Positions 1 to 8,977 of a DNA stretch of 64,000 nt are shown here, piece by piece. How positions within the stretch are numbered: position 1 is the first letter of the stretch; the number at the start of each line of letters is the position of its first letter. A program made the translations under genes and the position numbers. Source of the DNA: Thaumasiovibrio occultus (GTDB lineage: Bacteria > Pseudomonadota > Gammaproteobacteria > Enterobacterales > Vibrionaceae); the NCBI GenBank assembly GCA_019703815.1, contig AP023052.1:1984001-2048000 (forward strand), written 5' to 3'. The notes beneath the pieces were generated by a model. The model was not told the DNA's origin, searched no databases, and saw nothing but the letters and a program-made list of their open reading frames with translations.

Positions 1-420
1 GAAGCGCTGCACCATGCGTTGATCAACGCCGGTGAGCGTGGCGTGACGGTGAATATTATTTTGCCTAAACGCAACGATTCCTTGATGGTGGAATACGCCA
101 GCCGCTCGTTCTACCACGAGCTGTTACAAGCTGGGGTTAACATTTACCAGTTTGATGGCGGCTTGCTGCACACCAAATCGGTAGTGATTGATGAAAAATA
201 CTCGCTGATCGGCACCGTGAACCTAGATATGCGCAGTTTGTGGCTCAACTTTGAAGTGACTTTAGCGGTGGATGACCGTGAATTTACCGAGCAAATGATC
301 TGGCTGCAACGTGACTATATGCGCCAATCTGAATTGGTGTGCTTTTCGCGTTGGAAAAATCGTACTGTATTCGAGCGCGCGCGGGAGCACTTTTTCTATC
401 TATTTAGCCCTCTGCTCTAG
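1..420 (+). CDS. cls: Cardiolipin synthase, C-terminal part (truncated by window edge)
   Basis: The reading frame is open from base 1 and ends with TAG at 418-420, so only the last 139 residues are present. The second phospholipase-D motif is visible: HTKSVVID followed by GTVNLD, starting at base 169. It supplies the His, Lys and Asp of one half of the active site. Cardiolipin synthases join two phosphatidylglycerol molecules at the inner membrane and release glycerol. The closing segment (LQRDYMRQSELV, then an aromatic tail) fits the family. Another PLD-superfamily synthase such as ClsB is possible, but the motif spacing and tail favour Cls. Confidence 0.85.
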   Translation, partial: EALHHALINAGERGVTVNIILPKRNDSLMVEYASRSFYHELLQAGVNIYQFDGGLLHTKSVVIDEKYSLIGTVNLDMRSLWLNFEVTLAVDDREFTEQMIWLQRDYMRQSELVCFSRWKNRTVFERAREHFFYLFSPLL

Positions 421-572
421 TTGCTTGAGCGTCGATGTTGGTGACTCGTTCAGCCACTGATATCGACGTTCACTGCCTGTCCCTGCCAACAATCTTCCTC
501 ATTGCACTACCACCTCCGCCCGGGTATTGCTATTGTTTCCCCTTTCCATCGCTATTTTACAAGGAGCGTCCA

Positions 573-1037
573 ATGCAGCACCGAATTCGCGCAGCAGGCA
601 TACTCGTCAATGAAAACAAGATCTTAATGTTGAAAGTGCATGACCACACTGGAGAGTATTGGACGTTGCCGGGCGGTGGTTTGGAAAAAGACGATGGCGA
701 CACTCGCGCGGCGCTCAAACGGGAGTTTTTAGAAGAAACCGGATTAACCGCTGAGGTGGGAGACTTTCTGTTTGTGCGCGAGTTTTTTGAAACCACCAAG
801 AACCGCTACCATGTTGAGTTGTTCTATCGAATGACCGACTGGCACGGTGAGATCAGCCTTGCCAACCTTGAAGGGCTCAACGATCAAGATTATATCCAAG
901 CGATTGACTGGCTTGATAAGGCGCAGTTGCAAGCTGCGCGCGTCTACCCGGTTGAACTGAAACAAGAGCTCTGGCACTGGCTAGAAAACGGCATATCGAG
1001 CCTGCACGTCGGCAGTTTTATTGAAGAGCTTGAGTAG
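573..1037 (+). CDS. Nudix hydrolase
   Basis: A 154-residue Nudix-fold protein. The ATG at 573 is preferred over the upstream in-frame start at 435 because AAGGAG lies at 561-566 and homology-like sequence begins there (MQHRIRAAGIL). The Nudix box reads PGGGLEKDDGDTRAALKRE followed by FLEETGL. The REFLEETG core is intact, but the loop before it is one residue longer than the classical GX5EX7REUXEEXGU, so the first Glu has no exact counterpart. The family cleaves nucleoside diphosphates linked to another moiety; the substrate here is unknown. It stands alone between cls and a membrane protein. Confidence 0.85.
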   Translation: MQHRIRAAGILVNENKILMLKVHDHTGEYWTLPGGGLEKDDGDTRAALKREFLEETGLTAEVGDFLFVREFFETTKNRYHVELFYRMTDWHGEISLANLEGLNDQDYIQAIDWLDKAQLQAARVYPVELKQELWHWLENGISSLHVGSFIEELE

Positions 1038-1251
1038 CAACTCGCGGCGATATCAGCAACGCTATCACAACCGGTTTGTCACTCCGTGAGTTTTGTGCCG
1101 AGTTGTCTCGTTCAACGCAGCAAGAAATCAAAATCTGCGAAAACTATCGCATTCCTTAGCAACAGCAGAGACTGAGCCGCAATATCTGCTGACACTGTCT
1201 TGGCACTGCCGATAACATGCAACCCTTTTCCACTAAGCAGTAAGATACGTT

Positions 1252-1818
1252 ATGACAAAGCCGAAAATCAATCGCCCAAAAGAATTGCATTCTCTCGTGT
1301 TCTTGATCCTTATCGTACCTATCACCGCGCTCTGTTTTCTCTCTATTTTTAGCGATGTGAACACCTTGGTTGTCTATACCCTGCCTTGGTGGATCGGGTT
1401 TGCGGTAATCGCGAGTTTATTGCTGGTCAGCCTAGGGATCGCGCTGTATAAAAACCGAGCATTATTTGAGCCAGAGCACGGCATTATCCGACGCGCATTT
1501 TATCTACTGGCTGGCCTGTTGAGCTTTACCATGTTAGTGGCCGTAGCGGTATTGTCCGGTATCCCTATCGTTCTGCATCACTTTACCGCCGAGCCCGGCA
1601 GCATGTTCGTAACGATCACCGATAAAAAAGATGAGTACAGTAAAAACGAGTGCAGTCCACGGCTGGAAATCGAGGAATTTACCTTCATGATGAGTAAATA
1701 TCTCTGCCCAAGTGACCGCGCCTACGATCAAGTTGAGATTGGCGATCAAATTCGGATCAGCGGCCAACTGTCGCAGTATGGGATAGAAGCGGAAGAGATG
1801 CATTGGCGCCGACGCTAA
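1252..1818 (+). CDS. Hypothetical inner-membrane protein
   Basis: 188 residues, no family recognised. Three hydrophobic stretches look membrane spanning: about residues 13-31, 46-65 and 85-108. The C-terminal 75 residues are polar, rich in acidic residues, and contain two cysteines (near NECSPR and KYLCPS) that could pair if the domain faces the periplasm. A single-gene unit followed directly by a strong bidirectional terminator. No function can be assigned from sequence. Confidence 0.6.
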   Translation: MTKPKINRPKELHSLVFLILIVPITALCFLSIFSDVNTLVVYTLPWWIGFAVIASLLLVSLGIALYKNRALFEPEHGIIRRAFYLLAGLLSFTMLVAVAVLSGIPIVLHHFTAEPGSMFVTITDKKDEYSKNECSPRLEIEEFTFMMSKYLCPSDRAYDQVEIGDQIRISGQLSQYGIEAEEMHWRRR

Positions 1819-1853
1819 ACGCAAAAATAAGAAAAGAACGATAAGAAGAAAAC

Positions 1854-1883
1854 AAAAAAGACGCGCATTTAGCGCGTCTTTTT
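1854..1883. terminator. Bidirectional rho-independent terminator
   Basis: Stem AAAGACGCGC / GCGCGTCTTT around a short ATTTA loop, flanked by an A run on one side and a T run on the other. It lies between the convergent genes ending at 1818 (+) and 1901 (-), so it can serve both. Confidence 0.85.
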
Positions 1884-1900
1884 CATAAAGAACGAATACC

Positions 1901-2392
1901 TTACAGATCGAATCGGATCGCAGCAGGCTCACTGCTCACCGCGCACTCTAGACCGACAAAGTTCGCTTGTTCAAGCTCTGCAGGATCAAACTCTTCACCC
2001 GAGTCTAAGTAAGTCAGCACGTATTTCTCGAAGTACTCACCGTCTTCAATCTTACTGACTACTTCACGTACCGCCAGTGGTTGACCATCTTCGCTCAAGT
2101 GGTGTGAAGTCCAACGGTAATAACTCGCGCCTTCTTCCACATAGCTCGTTGCAGGTGAATCAATCGGTACAATATAAGGCGCAACTTGGCTCACCACTAG
2201 CTCACCATTCACTTTTTCTGCATGCTCAAGCGAGAAAATTTGGCCGCGCACGTTGTCGTCGTTAAATGTGAGGTAAACCTGCACTTCAGGTGAAAAATCA
2301 CAGCTCACATACTGCGCTGGACGCGATGAAGTGGTTTGACACGCTGCCAACAGGCCGCTGGCAACCAGTACAGATAACGCTTTAAATTTCAT
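1901..2392 (-). CDS. Hypothetical lipoprotein
   Basis: 163 residues from the ATG at 2392, chosen because a GGGAG ribosome site precedes it and because it opens a lipoprotein signal peptide (MKFKALSVLVASG, lipobox LAAC at residues 16-19). The mature part is acidic and soluble, with two further cysteines (CDFSPE and LECAVS), and no transmembrane segment after the signal. No family recognised. It is probably anchored to a membrane facing the periplasm. A single-gene unit with its own likely promoter at 2432-2459. Confidence 0.65.
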   Translation of the reverse strand: MKFKALSVLVASGLLAACQTTSSRPAQYVSCDFSPEVQVYLTFNDDNVRGQIFSLEHAEKVNGELVVSQVAPYIVPIDSPATSYVEEGASYYRWTSHHLSEDGQPLAVREVVSKIEDGEYFEKYVLTYLDSGEEFDPAELEQANFVGLECAVSSEPAAIRFDL

Positions 2393-2431
2393 AATTACTC
2401 CCTTAATAAATACCTTCCTAAGCGTGGGCAC

Positions 2432-2459
2432 AGCATATCACGCAAGCGCACTTTCGCAA
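2432..2459 (-). promoter_or_regulatory. Candidate sigma-70 promoter for the 1901-2392 lipoprotein gene
   Basis: On the minus strand TTGCGA (2459-2454) and TATGCT (2437-2432) are separated by 16 bases and lie about 40 bases upstream of the ATG at 2392. Both hexamers are reasonable matches to -35 and -10 consensus. The call is by eye only. Confidence 0.4.
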
Positions 2460-2723
2460 TCAGCGCTGCGCAAAAAGCACACACAACCCAACGCCCAACC
2501 AATGAAACCGAAGTCCACTGAAATACAAAGCGCTCCAACAGCGTCACCCCAATAATACGAATAAGAAACACAACCGTGTTCGACCGAACCTGAACAATTT
2601 CCCGAGATGGTTCGCAGAGCGAGTGAAAAGTATCGTTCAATGCACGGCGGTGAAGCTTTTCCCGACTCAGCACTGCTAACATTGGGGTTTGGATTGGAAC
2701 ATTGTCTTCAAAGGATAAAAAGG

Positions 2724-3254
2724 ATGTTAATTGCCCACCTCCCCGCTGGATTTCTGCTCACCTATGGATTTATTCAGCGCCAAAAACGGGTGGGTTCGCA
2801 GCCAATCAGCACAAAGAAGATCACTGCGCTCTGGATAGCCGGTCTGCTTTTTTCCGTACTCCCTGATTTCGATATGCTCTATTTCACTTTTGTCGATAGC
2901 CGCTATCACCATCATTTGCTTTTCCCGCACCTCCCCATCTTCTGGCTCGGCTTACTGCCACTGCTTTATGCCCTCACGCTGCACCCAACACTGCGAGCGA
3001 TGCGCTCTTTCGTACACTTGCTCAGTTTAAATATTGCGCTGCACCTGATACTCGATACTTGGGCTGGTGACATTTGGTGGCTCTATCCGTGGTCGACAGA
3101 TCCAATTGCGTTAATTACTGTGCCCGCCACCCAATCCCATTGGGTGTGGAGCTTTATGTTGCACTGGAGTTTTATTCCCGAGCTGTTCATTGTCGCAGCT
3201 GCGCTAGCTCTCCTGATAAAACAACGCAAAAATAACGCCGCGAAAAAGCAGTAA
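2724..3254 (+). CDS. YdjM-like membrane-bound metal-dependent hydrolase family protein
   Basis: 176 residues starting at ATG 2724, preceded by AAGGATAAAAAGG; the longer in-frame start at 2607 lacks a ribosome site. The N-terminal MLIAHLPAGFLL, the motif VLPDFDMLYF, the histidine cluster YHHHLLFPH and the later NIALHLILD fit the YdjM/DUF457 family: multi-pass inner-membrane proteins with conserved Asp and His residues proposed to bind metal. Several hydrophobic helices are visible. The natural substrate of the family is not established. Stands alone and is followed by a strong terminator. Confidence 0.65.
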   Translation: MLIAHLPAGFLLTYGFIQRQKRVGSQPISTKKITALWIAGLLFSVLPDFDMLYFTFVDSRYHHHLLFPHLPIFWLGLLPLLYALTLHPTLRAMRSFVHLLSLNIALHLILDTWAGDIWWLYPWSTDPIALITVPATQSHWVWSFMLHWSFIPELFIVAAALALLIKQRKNNAAKKQ

Positions 3255-3309
3255 GCATGTCTGGCTGACAGATTAAAAACACTCACGTTTCCTTCGCGAC
3301 TCCAATAAA

Positions 3310-3345
3310 AAACCGAGCCTGACGATTGCCGCCGAGGCTCGGTTT
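3310..3345. terminator. Bidirectional rho-independent terminator
   Basis: 11-bp perfect stem (AAACCGAGCCT at 3310-3320 with its complement at 3335-3345) with A and T flanks, between the convergent genes ending at 3254 (+) and 3366 (-). Confidence 0.85.
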
Positions 3346-3365
3346 AATAAAGGTGTTGGAGAAAA

Positions 3366-4358
3366 TTATGCGCTAGCGATCTTAGCCACCACTTTCCCAA
3401 CCGTGCGTTGCGCACGCATCGCAACAATGGCTTGTGGTAGCTCATCAAATTCAATCACGCTTAAGCGCGGCACCATCACCGCACCTCGCTCTAGTAAACG
3501 TCCAAAACGTTCACCGGCCAACCGGATACTTTTGCGGCCATACTCGCCATTCACATGCCCAGCGCCTAAACTGAGCTGATGAAAAATTAGGCCACGCATA
3601 AAGGCATCACGGTACGCCTCTGGTCGCACGGTACGCACTAGCTCAACGAGATGACCTTCGTAGCGCAATACGTTCGCACAATCGATATCGCTATCCCCAC
3701 CAACACAATCGAGCGCCACATCGACCCCGTCGTCATCGGTGATCGCCATCACTCGCGCTTCAATATCTTGGGTTTGATAATCAATCACATCTGTCGCGCC
3801 CAACGAGCGCACAAAATCGTGATTGGCCGCAGAGCAGGTGGTGATGATTTGGCCGCAACCGGCATGTCTTGCAAGCTGAATCGCAAAGCTGCCGACCCCG
3901 CCCGAGCCGCCAGCGATGAAGATATTTTTCCGCCCTGCCACATGCAAACGGCTTTCAACCGCCTGCATCGCGGTCCATCCTGCACAAGGGGTAGCCGCAG
4001 CGATTTCTGGCGCCACATCGGGATGGGCAATTAAGGTTCTGGCATCATGAATCGCATACTCGGCAAACCCGCCATGGTGACGACGCATATCGCCGTGATA
4101 CAGCACCCGATCGCCCACTTTCCACTCTTTCACTGCGCCACCAACCTCGACAATTTCGCCCGACACATCCAAGCCGCCAACAAAACTGTCGCTCATGTTT
4201 CTCACCATGCTGTGCCAAAGGTTGATTTTCGCATCTACCGGATTGACACCCACCGCGAGCACTTTGATCAAGACATCATTAGGCGAGGTAATTTCAGGCA
4301 TGGGTAAGGTTTGGGCGGAAAAGGTATCGGTCTGTACTTGGTATGTGATGGCGCGCAT
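3366..4358 (-). CDS. Medium-chain dehydrogenase/reductase (quinone reductase-like)
   Basis: 330 residues covering a full MDR protein: an N-terminal GroES-like domain (VLAVGVNPVDAKIN, GGLDVSGEIVEVG, GDRVLYHGD) and a Rossmann domain with the nucleotide motif GGSGGVGSFAIQLAR. No structural zinc-binding cysteine cluster is present, so it belongs with the zinc-free NADPH:quinone or enone reductases rather than classical alcohol dehydrogenases. Expected to be a soluble NADPH-dependent reductase. Single-gene unit; substrate unknown. Confidence 0.85.
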   Translation of the reverse strand: MRAITYQVQTDTFSAQTLPMPEITSPNDVLIKVLAVGVNPVDAKINLWHSMVRNMSDSFVGGLDVSGEIVEVGGAVKEWKVGDRVLYHGDMRRHHGGFAEYAIHDARTLIAHPDVAPEIAAATPCAGWTAMQAVESRLHVAGRKNIFIAGGSGGVGSFAIQLARHAGCGQIITTCSAANHDFVRSLGATDVIDYQTQDIEARVMAITDDDGVDVALDCVGGDSDIDCANVLRYEGHLVELVRTVRPEAYRDAFMRGLIFHQLSLGAGHVNGEYGRKSIRLAGERFGRLLERGAVMVPRLSVIEFDELPQAIVAMRAQRTVGKVVAKIASA

Positions 4359-4556
4359 GCCGCTGGCTCCGTGTGTCTGCTGTGACGGTACGTTAACTAT
4401 AACCTTGGTGAATATCGGCGCCTAAGTATCAACCCTCAGTGTGTGTTGTTAGCCCATTTGGCGACGCCATTTTGAGATTAATACACCACGAAAGTCGTTA
4501 TAGAGTATATACGTAACAGTCATTTTATTGACACGCCGCACAATATCCGTCACTCG

Positions 4557-4590
4557 ACGAAAAAAAGCCGCACCCAAGGGTACGGCTCTC
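4557..4590 (-). terminator. Rho-independent terminator for the 4611-5189 gene
   Basis: On the minus strand AGCCGTACCC / GGGTGCGGCT (one T-G wobble) is followed by a run of T, 20-50 bases after the stop codon of the alanine-rich lipoprotein gene. Confidence 0.8.
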
Positions 4591-4610
4591 TTTGCGGTGA
4601 AAGTAAAAAC

Positions 4611-5189
4611 TTACTCGCCAGTCACTTTATCTGCAATTTCATCAACTTTATCTGATGCCGCTTGCTCGGTTTCTTGCGCTGCTACTGCCGCTTCTTTAGC
4701 CGCATCATCACCCGCGCCCATTAGCTCGCTTGCTTTATCTGATACCGCATCTGTCATCTCAGTGGCTTTTTCGCTCACTGCAGAGGTTACGTCGTCAGTG
4801 GTTTGAGATACGGCATCCGCGGCATCGCTCGCTGCTTTACCAGCCGCATCTACTGCATCGTTCGCCGCCGTGGTCGCGGCATCTGCCGCATCGGTTGCCA
4901 TGTCTGATGCTGCATCTACAGCGTCACCGGCTGCCGTGGTCACTGAATCAGCGGCAGAGCTTACTGCGTCACCCGCAGCTGTCGCGGCATCACTGGCTGC
5001 ATCGCCCACTTGCGTCGCCGCATCAGTCACACCTTCTTTCACGCTATCGGCAGCTTGAGTTGCTTTCTCAGCCATTTGTTCCATCGCTGGCTTATCTTGC
5101 TCTGTAGCTTCGGTTGCCGCCTTATCACTGTTGTCACAGCCCATGAGTGACGCCAACAAAATACCACCTACTAAAAGCTTGTAGTCCAT
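4611..5189 (-). CDS. Alanine-rich repeat lipoprotein (LEA/apolipoprotein-like helices)
   Basis: 192 residues from ATG 5189, which has AGGAG just upstream and opens a lipoprotein signal with lipobox LMGC at residues 13-16. The rest is almost entirely Ala, Asp, Val, Thr, Ser, Lys and Glu in a loose 11-residue pattern (for example GDAVSSAADSV, GDAVDAASDMA, NDAVDAAGKAA), predicting a long amphipathic helix or coiled coil without a globular core. Such patterns occur in LEA-type stress proteins and in some bacterial envelope proteins. It may be an envelope stress or spacer lipoprotein; that function is inference. Single gene with its own terminator. Confidence 0.7.
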   Translation of the reverse strand: MDYKLLVGGILLASLMGCDNSDKAATEATEQDKPAMEQMAEKATQAADSVKEGVTDAATQVGDAASDAATAAGDAVSSAADSVTTAAGDAVDAASDMATDAADAATTAANDAVDAAGKAASDAADAVSQTTDDVTSAVSEKATEMTDAVSDKASELMGAGDDAAKEAAVAAQETEQAASDKVDEIADKVTGE

Positions 5190-5551
5190 GCTTATCTCCT
5201 GATTTCTTAAGATGTAGTCTTTGAAGAATAGCGACGAACCCTTCAGGTTGCCGTATTTATTCGCAAAGACTCGAAAATGGTACAACGCTCCCGATTATCT
5301 TTGAGAATCGCTTGGCTTATGTCAGTATCGTGCTAATTTTATTTCGCTTTCTTGACAGCTACTTAGCCGGGTTGAGTACGATGATTTTTCTAAATCACCG
5401 CGTACTGCGCCATAAAAAGACGGTTCCTGTTCGATATGAACTGATTTTTAGTGCCAGTGCTGAACTTACGGTTTTAGCTCTTAATCAGTAATCATACGGG
5501 AGAGAGGCTGATCTCGGCGCTCCCGATAGTCCGACAATGACATAACAGCCT

Positions 5552-6061
5552 ATGAGCATCTCAATTTATTATTTAGAAATGACCACGCCGGCGGCGCTGA
5601 ACGCCAAGCCGCAAAACCCTGAATTGGCGGTGGTTGAAGCAAAGATAACGCAGCCATCGCTTAATGCTTATCTCTACAAACTGGTTGGCGAGCAGTGGCA
5701 GTGGACGGACAAAGCGAATTGGTCCTCCGCGCAGTGGGAAAATTACGCCAACGATCCCAATCTGCGCTTGTTTGTCGCGTATGTGCAAGGCACACCGGCT
5801 GGCTACTTCGAGTTGTATCAAATCGCGCAACCCGAGACCAATGCGATAACGGTCGATATTGGCTATTTTGGCCTTGCGAGCGATTTCATCGGCAAAGGGC
5901 TGGGCGGTGATTTACTCACGCGCTGCATTCAAACGGCATGGGCACTGCCCAATACCACCCGTGTCACTGTTAATACCTGCTCACTCGATCATCCCGGCGC
6001 GCTGGCTAACTATCAGCAACGCGGCATGACGATCTATTCCACCCAAACGAAATCATCTTAG
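5552..6061 (+). CDS. GNAT-family N-acetyltransferase
   Basis: 169 residues. The acetyl-CoA pyrophosphate loop is recognisable as IGKGLGGDLL in beta4-alpha3, preceded by the acidic strand TVDIGYFGL, and the end has the YQQRGMTIY segment typical of GNAT motif B. The substrate cannot be told. No strong ribosome site precedes the ATG, so translation may be weak or the start slightly different. Lies between a divergent lipoprotein gene and a convergent MEMO gene. Confidence 0.75.
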   Translation: MSISIYYLEMTTPAALNAKPQNPELAVVEAKITQPSLNAYLYKLVGEQWQWTDKANWSSAQWENYANDPNLRLFVAYVQGTPAGYFELYQIAQPETNAITVDIGYFGLASDFIGKGLGGDLLTRCIQTAWALPNTTRVTVNTCSLDHPGALANYQQRGMTIYSTQTKSS

Positions 6062-6216
6062 GGATAGCTTGCCCCCTCAAAAACTAGCCAATTCGATGAA
6101 TATTTCTCGCTCTTGGCTTCGTGCCACTAAGCGCATTCACATAGGTAAGGTTCGAGTAAAAGAGAACAAAGACTGGCGAATAACCCAGTTTTGGTGGAGG
6201 GAGATCAGCAAAACCA

Positions 6217-7035
6217 TTATTGCCAAACCGCATAACTGGCATAGCCCACCACCCGCTCGTGATGGCCTGTTGGCACATCGCCCGAATTGCGCAATAGTAT
6301 CCGCTCTAAGGTATAGTCACGCCGTTGAGTTAGGGCCACTAGCGCATTGATCCCCTCTGCGCCACAGGCTTGCTGCGTTGTTAGTGGCAACGCCATGGAT
6401 TCAATTTGACGGCACGTCGCAAGATCCGTCTTAACGGCGTCATCATAATTGAGGTAATGACTTAAATCACTGCTGACCACCAGCAAGGTATCGTCTTGCC
6501 ACACACTCTCAAGCAATGTGATCACCTTGGCCGGATCGGCGCGCCCAATCAGCATGGGGAGTAAGGTGAATTCGTTTAAGGTTAGTTGCAAAAAGGGAAG
6601 CTGCACTTCAAGGGAATGCTCTTCGCGATGGGCCTCGTCTGAAAAGACAAGCTCACGCAGCGGATTCAAGCTCTCTTTTGCGGCTTGATCAATAGGAATG
6701 TCACCCAACGGCGAGTTGAAATGGCGCGCTTGCGGTAACGCGCAACCAATAAAGGTAGGGCGATGGCTTGGCCCTATCACCACGACCCGCTTGATATCTG
6801 AGGCATGTGACGCTACTAACTGATAAGCCTGCGCTGCCACTTCTCCTGAGAACGCATAAGCAGCATGAGGGACAACAATCGCGCGCAGTTTCGCCGGCGA
6901 TCTCTGTCCATCCCGTACCTGCACCGCTGCATCTCGTTGCTTGGCTGCAAACAGCAATCGCTGCACTTGGTGACGCAGCTGCGCTACGTCGGCAGAATAA
7001 AAGCGTCCTGCTACCGCTGACATTCGAACTGACAT
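6217..7035 (-). CDS. amrB: MEMO1-family protein (AmmeMemoRadiSam system protein B)
   Basis: 272 residues. It matches the MEMO family from the first residues (AVAGRFYSAD) through VVPHAAYAFSGEVAAQAY, VVIGPSHRP, EEHSLEVQLPFLQ and SSDLSHYLNYDDA, which carry the conserved His and Asp of the dioxygenase-like metal pocket. In many prokaryotes MEMO is encoded with an AMMECR1 protein and a radical-SAM enzyme, but neither is beside it here. The reaction in bacteria is unsettled. The fold is clear; the gene symbol is by family only. Confidence 0.85.
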   Translation of the reverse strand: MSVRMSAVAGRFYSADVAQLRHQVQRLLFAAKQRDAAVQVRDGQRSPAKLRAIVVPHAAYAFSGEVAAQAYQLVASHASDIKRVVVIGPSHRPTFIGCALPQARHFNSPLGDIPIDQAAKESLNPLRELVFSDEAHREEHSLEVQLPFLQLTLNEFTLLPMLIGRADPAKVITLLESVWQDDTLLVVSSDLSHYLNYDDAVKTDLATCRQIESMALPLTTQQACGAEGINALVALTQRRDYTLERILLRNSGDVPTGHHERVVGYASYAVWQ

Positions 7036-7441
7036 GCCACTCTCCTACTTGGCGCATTGCGCAGTACATATCCGTGTACATTTCGTTGTTGCCGTTTCTG
7101 GCTCGACCAATAAGATCACCCTCTGCCGAGGCTTAACTAGACAACAGTTGTTCATGCAAGTCCAGCGCGTCAAAACAAAAAGGATCACTCGAGTAAGGAC
7201 TTTTTTGAAAGCTTTGAGATATCTAACACGCTTATCGTTAACGTTGCGCTCGGAGATGCGCACAGGCGTTAGCTTGATCAACAAAAATCCCGCAATAAAA
7301 ATAAGGCATAAAGTAAGTAAGCGCTAACATTAAAACCAATGCGGCGATAGAAAGGAGGATTTGAAGCGAAGAAAAAGCGCCATCAACGCTGACGGGGGCT
7401 ATCCGCCAGCGTCACTGCGACAAGACAAACGTGAGTAGCGC
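7036..7441. other. Intergenic region without a recognised gene
   Basis: About 400 bases between the MEMO start and the terminator of the DUF4136 gene. Two short overlapping open frames on opposite strands (97 and 79 codons) have no family signature or ribosome site, and I do not call them. The MEMO promoter is expected near its left end. Confidence 0.4.
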
Positions 7442-7472
7442 GTAAAAAAAAACGCCAGTCAAAAGACTGGCG
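7442..7472 (-). terminator. Rho-independent terminator for the DUF4136 gene
   Basis: 8-bp perfect stem CGCCAGTC / GACTGGCG with a 4-base loop, followed on the minus strand by nine consecutive T, beginning six bases beyond the stop codon at 7478. Confidence 0.9.
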
Positions 7473-7477
7473 ATAAC

Positions 7478-7984
7478 TTACTGAACGGGTGGGTATTGGG
7501 CAAACATCTTCGCGACTTGCTCATTGAAGAAGGTATTGCGCTTATCCGGCCCCATGGATTCGGTTAAACGGCTATTGGACACCGCTTGCCAGATCACTTT
7601 GTCTGATCCTACATCCACCATATCCACCACCAGGTTACCGTAACGAATTTCACGCAAACGCTCTGGCGCGCTAAAGCCAACACCAAAGCCGCGGCTGTAA
7701 TAACCAAAGCCTATCGTGGTGCCGTAAGACTGTAATTCGCGCTCTTCACGGATCGCATAGTGCACGATGACATCACCCTGCTCTTCAACGCGGGTGAACC
7801 CTTTTAACGTCATTTGAGTGGCAATCGCCGCTTCAATCCGCTCGCCATCAAGCGAGGCTGGCGAATCAGAGTCGGCAAATTGGTAAGTGTTGAGATCGGC
7901 AAAATTGGTTGTCGCACTATAGTCGATGGTTGGCGCTGCGCTGCAACCGACTAACAGCAACGACATCAAAAGCGTTTTCCACAT
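7478..7984 (-). CDS. DUF4136-family lipoprotein
   Basis: 168 residues from ATG 7984, which has GTGAGG upstream and opens a lipoprotein signal (MWKTLLMSLLLVGCS, Cys at residue 14). The body (YSATTNFADLNTYQFAD, then a beta-rich domain with YGNLVVDMVDV and VIWQAVSN) has the layout of DUF4136 lipoproteins: a strand pattern beginning with a 'DYD/F..Y.F' element and ending in a conserved W. Probably an outer-membrane-attached periplasmic protein. The role of the family is unknown. Single gene. Confidence 0.7.
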   Translation of the reverse strand: MWKTLLMSLLLVGCSAAPTIDYSATTNFADLNTYQFADSDSPASLDGERIEAAIATQMTLKGFTRVEEQGDVIVHYAIREERELQSYGTTIGFGYYSRGFGVGFSAPERLREIRYGNLVVDMVDVGSDKVIWQAVSNSRLTESMGPDKRNTFFNEQVAKMFAQYPPVQ

Positions 7985-8139
7985 AATAAACCTCACTCGA
8001 CTGTAGTTAATAAAAGACACCGGCAAATACAATACCGCTATCAATGAAAGAACGCAGTTAATGAAAATAGGTGCATATCTTTACGTTACTTACTTTTTAC
8101 CATAGTTAACGTAGATATGACCTGAATTCACTAAAAAAC

Positions 8140-8766
8140 TTACCGACTAGTTTGCCAGTGAGTATACAACGCCGCAATGTCACCGCTACACAATAGCGGC
8201 ATCGCGGCTTCTATCTCGGCTTCAGACCAGTGCCACCACTGCATCTCCAACAGTTGCGCTATCTGGGTCTCAGTGAAGCGATAGCGAATATGTTTCGCGG
8301 GATTCGATCCGACGATTTCATACGGGGCGACGTCTTTAGTCACCACCGCGCGGCTAGCGATGACCGCGCCATCACCAATCTTCACCCCGGCCATGATCAT
8401 CGCTTCAGAGCCGATCCACACATCATTGCCGATCACGGTGTCACCGGCGCGTACAAAGCCATCGTTAGCGAGGGCAAAAGCAGGATTATCTTGATAAAAG
8501 AAAGGAAACGTTGTCGCCCAATCGGTGCGATGGCCTTGATTTCCCGCCATCATAAAGACTGCGCCCGAGCCAATAGAGCAAAAACTGCCGATGATCAGCT
8601 TATCCACATCGTCTCTATCGGGCATTAAGTAACGGGCACAATCGTCAAAGCTGTGTTGATGGTAGTAGCCGGAATAATAGCTATAGCGACCAACAATAAT
8701 GTTGGGGTTGGTCACTTGCTCTTGTAGCGATTTACCCGCGAACGGGCTATCAAAAAAGTTGCTCAT
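8140..8766 (-). CDS. CatB-type (xenobiotic) acetyltransferase
   Basis: 208 residues with the left-handed beta-helix signature of the Vat/CatB branch: opening [37 protein letters not shown], the segment [15 protein letters not shown] with the probable catalytic His, and hexapeptide repeats [19 protein letters not shown] ending in [13 protein letters not shown]. Relatives O-acetylate chloramphenicol or streptogramins, and chromosomal copies are common in Vibrio-type bacteria. Whether this copy gives resistance cannot be read from sequence. Single gene. Confidence 0.88.
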   Translation of the reverse strand: MSNFFDSPFAGKSLQEQVTNPNIIVGRYSYYSGYYHQHSFDDCARYLMPDRDDVDKLIIGSFCSIGSGAVFMMAGNQGHRTDWATTFPFFYQDNPAFALANDGFVRAGDTVIGNDVWIGSEAMIMAGVKIGDGAVIASRAVVTKDVAPYEIVGSNPAKHIRYRFTETQIAQLLEMQWWHWSEAEIEAAMPLLCSGDIAALYTHWQTSR

Positions 8767-8977
8767 TTACGTCATGTCCATAGGTCTACCTTGCCAAGGT
8801 AAACATCTTCGTTGCACTGCAAGTCCACCCGTTTGTCGACAAGCACTACAGTTAATATTTCTTTGCAATTTTGTTGTGCTTTACTTACACACCAGCCTAG
8901 GCGCTTGCGATATGATATGCCAAACATCGCCTATAGCCCCTTGCATTCTTGCAGAATTTACATGATTCGGAGTATCT

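Noticed and set aside
2395-2682. 95-codon minus-strand frame upstream of the lipoprotein gene
   Set aside because: No ribosome site and no family signature; it covers the likely promoter of the lipoprotein gene and overlaps the start region of the YdjM-like gene.
4528-5107. Three overlapping plus-strand frames opposite the alanine-rich lipoprotein
   Set aside because: They are shadows of a low-complexity repeat gene; the minus-strand frame has signal peptide, ribosome site and terminator.
6069-6350. 93-codon plus-strand frame between the GNAT and MEMO genes
   Set aside because: Mostly antisense to the MEMO C-terminus, with no recognisable content.
7034-7327. 97-codon plus-strand and 79-codon minus-strand frames in the 7.0-7.4 kb gap
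   Set aside because: They overlap each other, lack ribosome sites and resemble no family.
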